Origin: DATJKD01 sp963834855
Lineage (GTDB): Bacteria > Pseudomonadota > Gammaproteobacteria > Steroidobacterales > Steroidobacteraceae
Direction: 5' to 3'
DNA: 64,000 nucleotides
NCBI GenBank assembly: GCA_963834855.1
Contig: CAWIDH010000031.1
Location: 99,052-163,051 of the forward strand
The position numbers and the translations under genes were made by a program. The number at the start of each line of letters is the position of its first letter. Position 1 is the first letter of the stretch. The notes under the pieces were generated by a model. The model was not told where the DNA came from. It ran no database searches and saw only the letters and a list, made by a program, of their open reading frames with translations. Shown piece by piece: positions 16,641 through 25,098 of the stretch.

Positions 16641-17753
16641 TCAGGCAGTGATCGTCACCTGCCGGGTGATGTCCCAGACGAAGCCGGCGAGTTCGCGGGC
16701 GATGGCCACGCAGACTTTATTCGGCGGCAGGCGACGCCCCAGGCTCAGGCGTCGGAAGCGCTGGGTGAGGCGCAGCTGCGCGCGCCAGGCGATGTCGCGG
16801 AGCGCTTTGGGCTGGCACTGTTGACGCACCTCGAGGCAACGACTGACCTGGGGTTTGAAGCGGTAGTTCCATGCCGCCTCCACCAGCAGGCGTCGGGCGT
16901 GGGTATTGCCGGTCTTGGTGATACGACCCTGGTGACGGGTTTGGCCGGAGGAGTATTCGGAGGGGACCAGCCCCAGGTATGCCATCAACGCCCGCGGATG
17001 AGCGAAGCGATGCAGGTCGCCGATCTCGGCGACGAAGGTGACGGCGGCGACGAAGTCGAAGCCGCGCAGGCACATCAGCGCCTCGACGATCGGTCGCATC
17101 CGCCAGTGAGCGCTCTGCGCGCGCAGCGCCTCGGTCAGGCGCTCGACGCGCTCGTGAGCATCCTTGACGGCTTGCCGATACTCGTTGAAGGCGATCTCCT
17201 GGGCCGGGTGCTCGAAGCGCAGCGCGGCGAGATGGCGCTCGTGCGCCTGCGTCCAGGAGCTCTTGCCGTGATAGGCGCGGCCGTGTCGCAACAGCATCGC
17301 CTTCAGTTGCAGGCGCGCGCGCAGACGCGCGGCCACGGCATCCTCGCGGGTGCGCGACAGATCCCGCATCGCCTCGTCCCGCGCATCGGGCATCACGACG
17401 CTGACCAGGTTGCCGGCGCGCGACTCGCGTGCGAGCAGCAGCGCATCGCGCCGATCGGTCTTGATGCGCTGCTCGGCGGGGCTGCGCGCGAGGCGCGACG
17501 GGGCAATGATCTCGCAGCGCCAACCGTGCGCGTTCAGGTGTCGCGCCCAGCCGTAGCCGCACGGGCCGGCTTCGTAAACCACCAGCGTGTGCCGGGCGTC
17601 GGCGCTGCGCCTGAGCGCCTTGCACAGCTGCGCGAGCTCCGCGGCGGTGGTGCCGATGAAGCGCGGGGCGGTCCGGCCGGCCTCGGCCACCGCGATGGCG
17701 ATGGAGTCCTTGTGAATATCCAGTCCGACGTACGAAGTGATAGGCTCTTTCAC
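16641..17753 (-). CDS. IS110-family transposase (DEDD recombinase)
   Basis: 370 residues from a GTG at 17753 preceded by AGGAGA; longer in-frame starts exist. N-terminal RuvC-like DEDD domain with VGLDIHKDS (first Asp), VYEAGPCGYG (Glu) and KTDRRDA (two Asp). The C-terminal Tnp20-type domain has the helix-hairpin-helix CLRGFDFVAAVTF and the serine-containing SEYSSG...GRITKTGN block. The frame is intact, so the element may be active. IS110 transposases act with a structured bridge RNA made from the element's non-coding end. Confidence 0.93.
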   Translation of the reverse strand: MKEPITSYVGLDIHKDSIAIAVAEAGRTAPRFIGTTAAELAQLCKALRRSADARHTLVVYEAGPCGYGWARHLNAHGWRCEIIAPSRLARSPAEQRIKTDRRDALLLARESRAGNLVSVVMPDARDEAMRDLSRTREDAVAARLRARLQLKAMLLRHGRAYHGKSSWTQAHERHLAALRFEHPAQEIAFNEYRQAVKDAHERVERLTEALRAQSAHWRMRPIVEALMCLRGFDFVAAVTFVAEIGDLHRFAHPRALMAYLGLVPSEYSSGQTRHQGRITKTGNTHARRLLVEAAWNYRFKPQVSRCLEVRQQCQPKALRDIAWRAQLRLTQRFRRLSLGRRLPPNKVCVAIARELAGFVWDITRQVTITA

Positions 17754-17901
17754 GGTCTGTCTCCTGCTTGGCTTTGCAGTCCGACGCCTTCGGGCGCTCT
17801 GCATGTGGCTCGGCGCAGTCATCTGCGCAACCCACGATACGGGAGACAGACCACTCCCAAACACTCACTCACCGGCCTGACCTCGAATGCTCGGTCAGGC
17901 C
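17754..17901 (-). ncRNA. Candidate IS110 bridge RNA in the transposase leader
   Basis: Read on the minus strand: a 9-bp hairpin GGCCTGACC/GGTCAGGCC with a 10-nt loop (17901-17874). Then an 11-bp arm GGTCTGTCTCC (17852-17842) pairs with GGAGACAGACC (17764-17754). Between the arms are the hairpins GCGCAG-ATGA-CTGCGC and CGCC-CGAA-GGCG. Position upstream of the transposase and the multi-loop layout fit known IS110-group bridge RNAs. The last arm also contains the transposase ribosome site, so the fold would hide it. Structure is inferred by eye. Confidence 0.5.
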
Positions 17902-17947
17902 ATGATGTCTAGGTCCCCCTGCCGGCGCGGCGATGCATCGCGCCGGA

Positions 17948-17976
17948 GCCGCCCCGCATCCCTGATGCGGGGCGGC
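17948..17976 (+). terminator. Strong intrinsic terminator
   Basis: A 13-bp perfect stem GCCGCCCCGCATC / GATGCGGGGCGGC with a CCT loop, followed on the plus strand by GTTTCTT. A second hairpin CCGGCGCG/CGCGCCGG lies at 17922-17946. Facing plus, it may be the original terminator of the TonB receptor gene, now separated by the IS, and may also stop the ManD transcript. Confidence 0.7.
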
Positions 17977-18010
17977 GTTTCTTATCCGGCACCACGCCCG
18001 CGGCCGCGCG

Positions 18011-19220
18011 TCACCAGTGCCAGAGCGTGCCGTCCTCGAGGCGATTGACGGGCAGGTAGGCGCGCCGGTACGGAAACCGCGCGGCCAGCGTCTCGTCGAT
18101 GTCGACACCGTGGCCAGGTGTCTCGCCTGCATGCAGCCGCCCGTCCGCGAACCGGTAGTCGTGCGGGAACACGGCATCCGTCTCGGCGGTGTGCCGCATG
18201 TATTCCTGGATCCCGAAATTGGGGATCGCCGTGTTCAGGTGCAGCGAGGCGCCCATGCACACCGGTGAAAGATCGGTCGCGCCGTGGCAGCCCATGCGCA
18301 CGTTGTGCAGGCCCGAGAAGTCCGCGATCCGGCGCAGGTGCGTGATTCCGCCGGCGTGCACCACGGTCGTGCGGATGTAGTCGATCAGCTGTTCCTCCAC
18401 GAGCTGTTTGCAGTCCCAGATGGTATTGAACACCTCGCCCACCGCAAGTGGCGTCACCGTGTGCTGGCGGATCAGGCGGAAATTCGCCTGGTTCTCCGCC
18501 GGCGTCGCGTCCTCCATCCAGAACAGGTGAAAGGGCTCGAGTGCTTTGCCCAGTCGCGCGGCCTCGATCGGCGTCAGCCGGTGGTGCACGTCGTGCAGCA
18601 GGTGCGGCTCCGCGCCGAATCTCGCGCGTAGTGCTTCGAAGAGCTTCGGAACGTGCGTGAGGTATCTCTCGGTCGACCAGATGTTCTCGCTCGGCAGCGT
18701 TCGCGTCCGCGGGCTCGTAGAACATCTTGTCTCCGGACACGCCGTAGGTGGACGCCAGGCCCGGGACGCCCGATTGCGCGCGAATCGCGCGATACCCCAG
18801 CTCGATGTAGCGCGCAACTTCGTCGACCGTCTCGGCTATGTCGCGGCCGTTCGCGTGGCCGTAAACCAGCACGCCCGAGCGGCTTCGGCCGCCGAGCAGC
18901 TGGTACAACGGCAGGCCGGCCGTCTTTGCCTTGAGGTCCCACAGCGCAGTGTCGACCGCGGCGATGGCCGCCATCGTTACCGGCCCGCGCCGCCAGTACG
19001 CACCGCGGTAGAGAAACTGCCAGGCATCCTCGATCTGGTGCGCGTCTCGCCCGAGCAGGCACGGGATCACGTGCTCACCCAGGTACGCGGCGACGGCGAG
19101 CTCGCGGCCGTTCAACGTCGCATCCCCGATGCCGTGCTGACCGTCGTCGGTCACGATCTTGAGCGTTACGAAGTTACGGCCGGGGCAGGTGACGATTACG
19201 CGTGCGTCGGCGATCTTCAT
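18011..19220 (-). CDS. manD: D-mannonate dehydratase (ManD/RspA, enolase superfamily), apparent +1 frameshift near 18699
   Basis: N-terminal frame reads MKIADARVIVTCPGRNF...GDATLNGRELAV...RGAYWRRGPVTMAAIAAVDTALWDLKAK to KMFYEPADAN. The rest (LPSENIWSTERYLTHVPKLF, LLHDVHHRLTP, WMEDATPAENQ, LAVGEVFNTIWD, GCHGATDLSPVCMGASLH, FGIQEYMRHT) continues one frame over to TGA at 18013-18011. These are the metal-binding and catalytic blocks of the ManD subgroup, which converts D-mannonate to 2-keto-3-deoxygluconate. Removing a G near 18699 gives about 402 residues, the family length. Divergent from the LysR gene. Confidence 0.85.
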
Positions 19221-19324
19221 GGAAACGGACTCCTGGCGTCGGGCGTCGGTGACGACGCGGGCTCGCTGGCTCGTCTGTTATAGTCTGAGGCGTCAAACGG
19301 GATTCCGCGCCGCGAGATCAGCCC

Positions 19325-20281
19325 ATGGCGACGCGCCTGCCACCGCTCAATGCCCTGGTCGTATTCGAGGCGGCTGCGCGTCACCTGAGCTTCACGCGTG
19401 CTGCCGATTCGCTGCACGTCACACAGGCCGCGGTGAGCCACCAGATAAAGGCGCTCGAGGAGTGGCTGGGGGTGCCGCTGTTTCATCGCGTGGGGCGCGG
19501 CAGGGGACTCGCACTGACCGATGCCGGGCGGTCGTACCTCCCTCGGGTAAACGGGGCCCTGGAGGCGATCCGCAGCGCGACCAGCGCCGTGATGGACAAG
19601 CGCCGCCAGCGCGTGCTCAACGTGGCGACGCTCGATTCCTTCGGACTGCTGTGGCTGCTGCCGCGACTGCGGCGATTTCTCAGCCGTAATCCCGGCATCG
19701 ACGTGCGCATCCTCGCCGCCGATCTCGACGACGATGCGCTGGCCATGGGCGAGGTCGACATCGACCTGCGCTACGGCGAGGGCGACTGGCCGGGTCTGCA
19801 GGTCGTGCGATTCATGACCGAAGTCGTCTATCCCGTGTGCAGTCCGCGCATCATTGCCAGGGATCGTCCGCTCGACAGGCCTGAGGACCTGCGACATCAC
19901 ACCCTGCTGCACGATGTGCTGACGGTCGACTGGCGCACGTGGGTGGAGGCTGCCGGCGCGACCGGGATCGACGTGGCGAGCGGACCCGGCTTCAATCATT
20001 CGCATCTCGTGACCGCAGCGGCGATCAATGGCGACGGTATTGCGCTCGGTCGCAGCGCGCTCGTCACCGACGCGATCGAGCGTGGCGAATTGATCAAGCC
20101 GTTCGAGCTCGTGCTGCCGTGCTCGTTCGGATACTACGCGGTGTGCTCGCACGGTTCGGCAGATGACCCGGTGGTAGTGGCATTTCGTGACTGGCTGATC
20201 GAGGAAGGCGGGCAGTCCCAGGTCGCCCAGGACGCCATCGCCGGCCCGCCCGGACGATCCGGTCCATCGACGCCACCGTAG
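19325..20281 (+). CDS. LysR-family transcriptional regulator (GcvA-like)
   Basis: 318 residues. Winged HTH at about 7-66 (LNALVVFEAAARHLSFTRAADSLHVTQAAVSHQIKALE pattern), then the LysR substrate domain with GEVDIDLRYGEGDWPGL, characteristic of the GcvA/AmpR branch. Divergently placed from manD (104 nt apart) and upstream of the 2-oxo-acid decarboxylase unit. It is the only transcription factor in the first 60 kb, so it is a natural candidate to read the GATWAG-N5-GTCATG sites, one of which lies just after it. Confidence 0.92.
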   Translation: MATRLPPLNALVVFEAAARHLSFTRAADSLHVTQAAVSHQIKALEEWLGVPLFHRVGRGRGLALTDAGRSYLPRVNGALEAIRSATSAVMDKRRQRVLNVATLDSFGLLWLLPRLRRFLSRNPGIDVRILAADLDDDALAMGEVDIDLRYGEGDWPGLQVVRFMTEVVYPVCSPRIIARDRPLDRPEDLRHHTLLHDVLTVDWRTWVEAAGATGIDVASGPGFNHSHLVTAAAINGDGIALGRSALVTDAIERGELIKPFELVLPCSFGYYAVCSHGSADDPVVVAFRDWLIEEGGQSQVAQDAIAGPPGRSGPSTPP

Positions 20282-20324
20282 CCGCGGCCGCCGGGGCCGA
20301 CAACGGCATCCTGGTAATCAGCCC

Positions 20325-20341
20325 GATAAGAAAATGTCATG
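20325..20341 (+). promoter_or_regulatory. Repeated candidate operator, site C (GATAAG-N5-GTCATG)
   Basis: Third copy with identical half-sites and spacing to site A, in the 207-nt gap between the LysR gene and the TPP-enzyme gene, 148 nt before the latter's ATG. The rest of this gap shows no further clear element. Confidence 0.5.
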
Positions 20342-20488
20342 GCTGCGGCCGTGTCGACCGCCGGGTCGCCACGGCATACATCGCTGGATGCTGAATAAGG
20401 CGCGCTAATGATGCGATGAGAATTGGTGAATTGCCTGTAGCCCGGGGCCGCGCGCTAATGCGTACTGCCAGCGACAGGTGATGAACCC

Positions 20489-22120
20489 ATGTCCTTGATG
20501 AGTGGAGCCGACGCCATCCTGCAGCAGATGCTGTCAAACGGCGTCGAGACGATCTTCGGGCTGCCCGGCGGGCAGCTCGACCACTTCTTCGATTCCATGT
20601 ATCGCGAATCCCCACGCGTACGGTTCGTCGGCTCGCGCCATGAGCAGGGGGCAGCTTACATGGCGCTCGGCTACGCGCGGTCCACCGGCAAGCCGGGCGT
20701 ATACGCGGTCGTGCCCGGACCCGGGGTGCTGAACACGACCGCGGCACTGAGCACCGCGTATGCAACGAACGCACCGGTGCTCTGCCTGGCCGGGCAGATA
20801 CCGAGCGCCGCGATCGGGCGCGGGATCGGCTTCCTGCACGAGCTGCCCGACCAGCTTGCGACGATGAGGTCCCTGACACGATGGTCCGAACGGATCATGC
20901 GTCCCGAGGACGCGCCGGCCGTCGTGAACGAGGCGTTCACGCGGCTCGGCAGCGGACGCCGCGGCCCGGTGTCGATCGAGATGCCCATGGATACGATGGG
21001 CGCCCAGGCCGACGTGACCCTGCTCGATCGTGCCCGCATGCGCGCGCCGCCCGCGATCGCTGCCGAAAGCGTGGAGGCTGCCGCCCAGATCCTGGCCGGG
21101 GCCATCCGGCCGATGATCGTGATCGGCGGCGGCGCCGTCGACGCATCGGCTGAGCTCCTGGAGCTTGCGACCGCGCTGCAGGCGCCGGTGGTCTCGTTTC
21201 GCAACGGCCGCGGCGTGATCTCGGACAGACACTACCTGTCGCAGGTGCTGCCGGCCGGCTACGAGCTCTGGAAGACTGCGGACGTCGTGCTCGGCATCGG
21301 TTCGCGCATGGAGCAGCAGCTGCTGCACTGGAGGACAACGCCGGGCATGAAGGTCATCCGCGTCGACATCGATGCAGATGAATTCGATCGAATCGAGTCG
21401 CCGGCCGTCGCGATCCATGGCGATGCCAAAGCAGCCGTCGTCGCCCTGATTGGCGCAGTCGGTCGGTCGATGCGCCGGTCGTCGCGCGAGCAGGAGCTCA
21501 CTGCACTCAAGGCCAGAATCGGCCGCGAGATTGGCGCCGTGCAACCGCAGATCGAGTACCTCGAGGCCATCCGCCACGCCCTGCCCGATGACGGGTTTTT
21601 CGTCGACGAAATCACGCAGGTGGGCTACGCGTCGTGGTACGGATTCCCGGTCTACGAGCCGCGCCACCTGGTGAGCTGCGGTTACCAGGGCACGCTCGGC
21701 TATGGTTACGCGACGGCGCTCGGCGTCAAGATCGCGAACCCCGGCAAGCCGGTCGTGAACATCGCGGGGGACGGCGGTTTCCTGTTCACTTCGAACGAGA
21801 TGGCCACCGCGGCGCAGTACGGCATCGCGCTCGTGACGGTGCTGTTCAACAACGGCAAGTTCCAGAACGTCCAGCGCCAGCAGAAGGAATGGTTCGGCGG
21901 CCGGGTGATCGGCTCCGACCTGCGCAACCCCGATTTCGTGAAGTACGCAGAAAGCTTCGGTGTCCGGGGTGTGCGTGCCGACGGACCCAGGGCACTCGAG
22001 CGCGAGATACGTGACGCGCTGGATCTCGACGCGCCGGTGCTCATCGAGGTGCCGTGCGGCGACATGGCAAGTCCGTGGCCATTCATCATCAAGCCACCCG
22101 TGCACGACACGGCGGGGTGA
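20489..22120 (+). CDS. Thiamine-diphosphate-dependent 2-oxo-acid decarboxylase/synthase (acetolactate-synthase-like)
   Basis: 543 residues with three domains. N-terminal Pyr domain has GLPGGQLDHF and the catalytic glutamate in RHEQGAAYMA (Glu52); the central domain follows; the C-terminal PP domain carries GDGGFLFTSNEM...VLFNNGKF, the GDG-N(26)-N metal/TPP motif. AruI (5-guanidino-2-oxopentanoate decarboxylase) and related decarboxylases have this architecture. Followed by an aminotransferase and an aldehyde dehydrogenase in one operon, so the likely step is decarboxylation of a transaminated amino acid to an aldehyde. Confidence 0.88.
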   Translation: MSLMSGADAILQQMLSNGVETIFGLPGGQLDHFFDSMYRESPRVRFVGSRHEQGAAYMALGYARSTGKPGVYAVVPGPGVLNTTAALSTAYATNAPVLCLAGQIPSAAIGRGIGFLHELPDQLATMRSLTRWSERIMRPEDAPAVVNEAFTRLGSGRRGPVSIEMPMDTMGAQADVTLLDRARMRAPPAIAAESVEAAAQILAGAIRPMIVIGGGAVDASAELLELATALQAPVVSFRNGRGVISDRHYLSQVLPAGYELWKTADVVLGIGSRMEQQLLHWRTTPGMKVIRVDIDADEFDRIESPAVAIHGDAKAAVVALIGAVGRSMRRSSREQELTALKARIGREIGAVQPQIEYLEAIRHALPDDGFFVDEITQVGYASWYGFPVYEPRHLVSCGYQGTLGYGYATALGVKIANPGKPVVNIAGDGGFLFTSNEMATAAQYGIALVTVLFNNGKFQNVQRQQKEWFGGRVIGSDLRNPDFVKYAESFGVRGVRADGPRALEREIRDALDLDAPVLIEVPCGDMASPWPFIIKPPVHDTAG

Positions 22121-22127
22121 GAGAGGC

Positions 22128-23255
22128 GTGATCGCACAACGCGGACGAAGCAGCGCGGCTGGGCCGGTGCCGGAGCCGAATCCCGGGCTGCTCGGTCTCG
22201 AGCCGTTCCGGCAGGGCAAAAGTGAGATTCCCGGTCTGATGAAACCGATCAAGCTGTCGTCCAACGAATCGCACCACGGTCCGTCGCCCGCCGCCGCCGA
22301 GGCGTACCGACGCTGCTCCACGGAGCTGTTCCGCTACCCGGACGGTGCGCAGCTCGAGCTGCGGAGCGCAATCGCCGAAACGTTCGGTCTGTCTGCCCAG
22401 GACATCGTCTGCGGCAACGGTTCGGACGAGCTGCTTCAGCTCCTGATCCGCGCCTACGTGCGCCCGGGAGATGACGTGGTCCTGAGCCGCAATTCCTTCG
22501 CGATGGCGTACGTACACGCCACCGCGCAGGGCGCGCGGATCATCCACGCCGAGGAGCCGAAGCTGCGACCCGACACCGACCGCCTGCTGCAGGCCGTGAC
22601 GCCCACAACGCGTGTCGTGATCCTCGCGTCGCCGAACAATCCGGTCGGCCAGTACCTGCCTCGCGACGAGCTCTGGCGGTTGCGGCGCAACCTCGCCGCC
22701 GAGACGGTACTGATCATCGACGCTGCATACGCCGACTACGTCGTCGCGGAGGACTTCGAGTCCGGCCGGTCGCTGGTCGAGGCCGGCACGAACACCGTCA
22801 TGACCCGGACGTTCTCCAAGCTCTACGGCCTTGCCGGATTGCGAATCGGCTGGATGTACGGGCCCGCCCACATCGTCGATGCCGTAGCGCGCATCCGCAC
22901 GCCGTTCAGTGCATCGGCGGCCGCGATGGCCGCGGCCGCAGCGGCGGTGCGCGACGTGCGGTACAGCCAGTGGGTGCGCGACTACAACAACCGGGAGCTG
23001 CAGCGAATCGAGAGCGCGACCCGCGAAATGGGTGCCGGCATCGAGTTCGTACCGAGTTTTGCCAACTTCTACCTGCTGCAGTTCGTCGACGGCAGGCACA
23101 CGCCCGAGGGTGCCGCGGCCGCGCTCGAGCGCAACGGGATCATTCCGCGGCCGGTCGGGGCCGGTGGGCCGCCCGGTTGCCTGCGCATCACCGTGGGCTT
23201 GAGCCACGAGAACGACGCCGTACTGCGGGTGCTCGCTGGCTACATGGCGGTTTGA
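22128..23255 (+). CDS. HisC-like PLP aminotransferase
   Basis: 375 residues from a GTG (22128) with GAGAGG upstream, 7 nt after the TPP gene. Class I/II fold: LSSNESHHGPSP, VCGNGSDELLQ (PLP phosphate), SPNNPVGQYL, a Lys Schiff base in TFSKLYGLAGLRIGW, and a C-terminal LRITVG arginine block. Sequence resembles histidinol-phosphate aminotransferase, but there are no his genes nearby, and the operon context suggests transamination of an amino acid ahead of decarboxylation. Confidence 0.88.
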   Translation: MIAQRGRSSAAGPVPEPNPGLLGLEPFRQGKSEIPGLMKPIKLSSNESHHGPSPAAAEAYRRCSTELFRYPDGAQLELRSAIAETFGLSAQDIVCGNGSDELLQLLIRAYVRPGDDVVLSRNSFAMAYVHATAQGARIIHAEEPKLRPDTDRLLQAVTPTTRVVILASPNNPVGQYLPRDELWRLRRNLAAETVLIIDAAYADYVVAEDFESGRSLVEAGTNTVMTRTFSKLYGLAGLRIGWMYGPAHIVDAVARIRTPFSASAAAMAAAAAAVRDVRYSQWVRDYNNRELQRIESATREMGAGIEFVPSFANFYLLQFVDGRHTPEGAAAALERNGIIPRPVGAGGPPGCLRITVGLSHENDAVLRVLAGYMAV

Positions 23256-23264
23256 GCGCAGAGC

Positions 23265-24767
23265 GTGCAGGATTCGTCGATGGCCAGGCTGCACCCGGTC
23301 TCGAAGCTCACGCGCGACTATCTTTCGAGTCCGCGGCCGCTCCTGGTCGAGGACCAATGGATCGACACGGGCGACGCGAATCGCACGCCCGTCATCGATC
23401 CGGCGACGGGTCAGGCCATCGGCAGCTTCCAGGCGGCCAGGGAGTCGGACCTGCACGCTGCCGTCGCCGCTGCACGCCGGAGCTTTGACGATGGCCGTTG
23501 GCGCCGCCTGACGCCCGCGCGCCGCCAGCAGCTGCTGTGGCGCGTCGCGGAGCTGATCGACGCGTCCGCCGTGCAGTTTGCCGAGCTGGAATGCCTCGAC
23601 GGCGGCAAGTTGTACGCGTCGACGCTCGAGCACGAAGTGCCGCACGCGGCCGAGACGTTCCGTTACTACGCCGGCTGGTGCACGAAACTCAACGGGCAAC
23701 TCTTCGACGCGTCGGTGCCGGACGTCGATTTCCATGGCTATGTGCGGCACGAGCCTGTGGGCGTCGTGGGCCAGATCATTCCGTGGAACGGCGCTCTGGT
23801 CGCTGCGGCGTGGAAGCTGGCGCCGGCGCTCGCCGCGGGTTGCTCAGTCGTTCTGAAACCTGCGGAATTGTCGACGCTGTCGGTGCTGCTGCTCGGCGAA
23901 AAGCTGCTCGAGGCTGGCATCCCTCCGGGCACGGTCAACATCGTGACCGGCAGCGGGCGGAGCCTCGGACGGCTGCTGGCGGAACACCCCGACGTGGACA
24001 AGATCGCGTTCACCGGTTCGACGGCCGTCGGCAAGCAGTTGCTGATAGCCGCGCAGGGCAACCTGAAGCGCCTGTCGCTCGAGCTGGGGGGCAAGTCGCC
24101 CACGATCATTTTTGCGGACGCGGACCTCGACGAGGCGCTGCCAGCCGCCGCGGCGGCGATTTTCGCCAACGCGGGCCAGGTATGCGTCGCGGGATCGCGG
24201 GTCTACGCGCAGCGCCGCGTCTACGAGACCGTCTGTTCGGGCCTGGCCGAGGTGGCGTCGACGCTCAAGCTCGGTCCCGGACTCGACGCCGATTCCCAGT
24301 TGGGTCCGCTCATCTCCGCGTCGCATCGGCAAGGCGTCCACGGCATCGTCGAGCGCGGCCGCGCCGACGGCGCAGGCGTGCTGTCGGGCGGTGCCACTCC
24401 CCACGGCCCGGGTTTCTTCTATCCGGCGACGGTAATGGCTTGCGAGCACGGCGGCGTGCCGATCCTGCGGGAAGAGATCTTCGGTCCGGTCGTCACGGTG
24501 ATGCCGTTCGATGATGCCGGCCAGGCAGTTCGCCACGCGAATGACTCGATCTACGGCCTCGCCGCGAGCGTGTGGACGCGGGACCTGTCGCTCGCGCATC
24601 GCACCGCAGCGGCGATCAGGGCCGGCATCGTCTGGGTCAACAGCCACGGGATACCGGAGCTCAGCATGCCAATCGGCGGCATGAAGCAGTCCGGCTGGGG
24701 CCGGGAACATGGCCGGGACGGGCTGATGATCTACACAGAGACCAAATCGGTGATGGTGCGTATCTGA
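23265..24767 (+). CDS. NAD(P)-dependent aldehyde dehydrogenase
   Basis: 500 residues, full ALDH length. IIPWNGALVAAAWKLAPALAAG, FTGSTAVGK cofactor loop, catalytic Glu in LELGGKSP and catalytic Cys in FANAGQVCVAGSR, then EEIFGPV and the C-terminal GMKQSGWGRE. Starts 9 nt after the aminotransferase stop. In series with the two upstream enzymes it would turn the aldehyde into an acid, as KauB does after AruH/AruI in arginine transamination; the amino acid here is not known. Confidence 0.92.
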   Translation: MQDSSMARLHPVSKLTRDYLSSPRPLLVEDQWIDTGDANRTPVIDPATGQAIGSFQAARESDLHAAVAAARRSFDDGRWRRLTPARRQQLLWRVAELIDASAVQFAELECLDGGKLYASTLEHEVPHAAETFRYYAGWCTKLNGQLFDASVPDVDFHGYVRHEPVGVVGQIIPWNGALVAAAWKLAPALAAGCSVVLKPAELSTLSVLLLGEKLLEAGIPPGTVNIVTGSGRSLGRLLAEHPDVDKIAFTGSTAVGKQLLIAAQGNLKRLSLELGGKSPTIIFADADLDEALPAAAAAIFANAGQVCVAGSRVYAQRRVYETVCSGLAEVASTLKLGPGLDADSQLGPLISASHRQGVHGIVERGRADGAGVLSGGATPHGPGFFYPATVMACEHGGVPILREEIFGPVVTVMPFDDAGQAVRHANDSIYGLAASVWTRDLSLAHRTAAAIRAGIVWVNSHGIPELSMPIGGMKQSGWGREHGRDGLMIYTETKSVMVRI

Positions 24768-24792
24768 GGTGAGTGCAGCCAGCCCCGTAACG

Positions 24793-25086
24793 TTACCAGG
24801 GCTTGTTGATGTCCGACGGCCGCCCTGTTCGCGAGGGGACGGTACCGGGTGCGGATCCGCGCCCAAGCGTCTGCCGGAGCCAGAACCACGGCAGACCGAG
24901 GACGAACAAGAGGCCTGACGGGCTCGTCAGGACCTTCAGCAACATTGCCACCACTTCGCGCGCGGACACGGTGATGACCGCTTCCATCGAGCTGTCTGGC
25001 CCGGACGTCAATATCAGGTCGTTGCCGGCGCGGCGCACGTTTCCGACGACGACGTCCATGTCCGCGAGGGGTGAGCGGACCTTCAT
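24793..25086 (-). CDS. Small membrane-anchored hypothetical protein
   Basis: 97 residues. A beta-rich N-terminus (MKVRSPLADMDVVVGNVRR) precedes one membrane segment (SGLLFVLGLPWFWL) and a basic C-tail. GGAGAG ribosome site 6 nt before the ATG; it begins 12 nt after the amidohydrolase stop, so it is co-transcribed. Family not recognised. Confidence 0.6.
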   Translation of the reverse strand: MKVRSPLADMDVVVGNVRRAGNDLILTSGPDSSMEAVITVSAREVVAMLLKVLTSPSGLLFVLGLPWFWLRQTLGRGSAPGTVPSRTGRPSDINKPW

Positions 25087-25098
25087 CGTGATCTCTCC

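Larger units (their letters stand above)
16600..17905 (-). mobile_element. IS110-family insertion sequence (ends approximate)
   Basis: Includes the transposase and the upstream structured region. IS110 elements lack terminal inverted repeats and target duplications, so exact ends cannot be set from this copy alone. The element lies between the TonB receptor and a strong terminator at 17948, which suggests it inserted into that gene's 3' region. Confidence 0.7.

Noticed and set aside
20534..22321. 595-residue open frame antisense to the TPP enzyme
   Set aside because: Arg/His/Ala-rich, no motifs, and lies opposite a clear conserved gene; long antisense frames are expected at this GC content.
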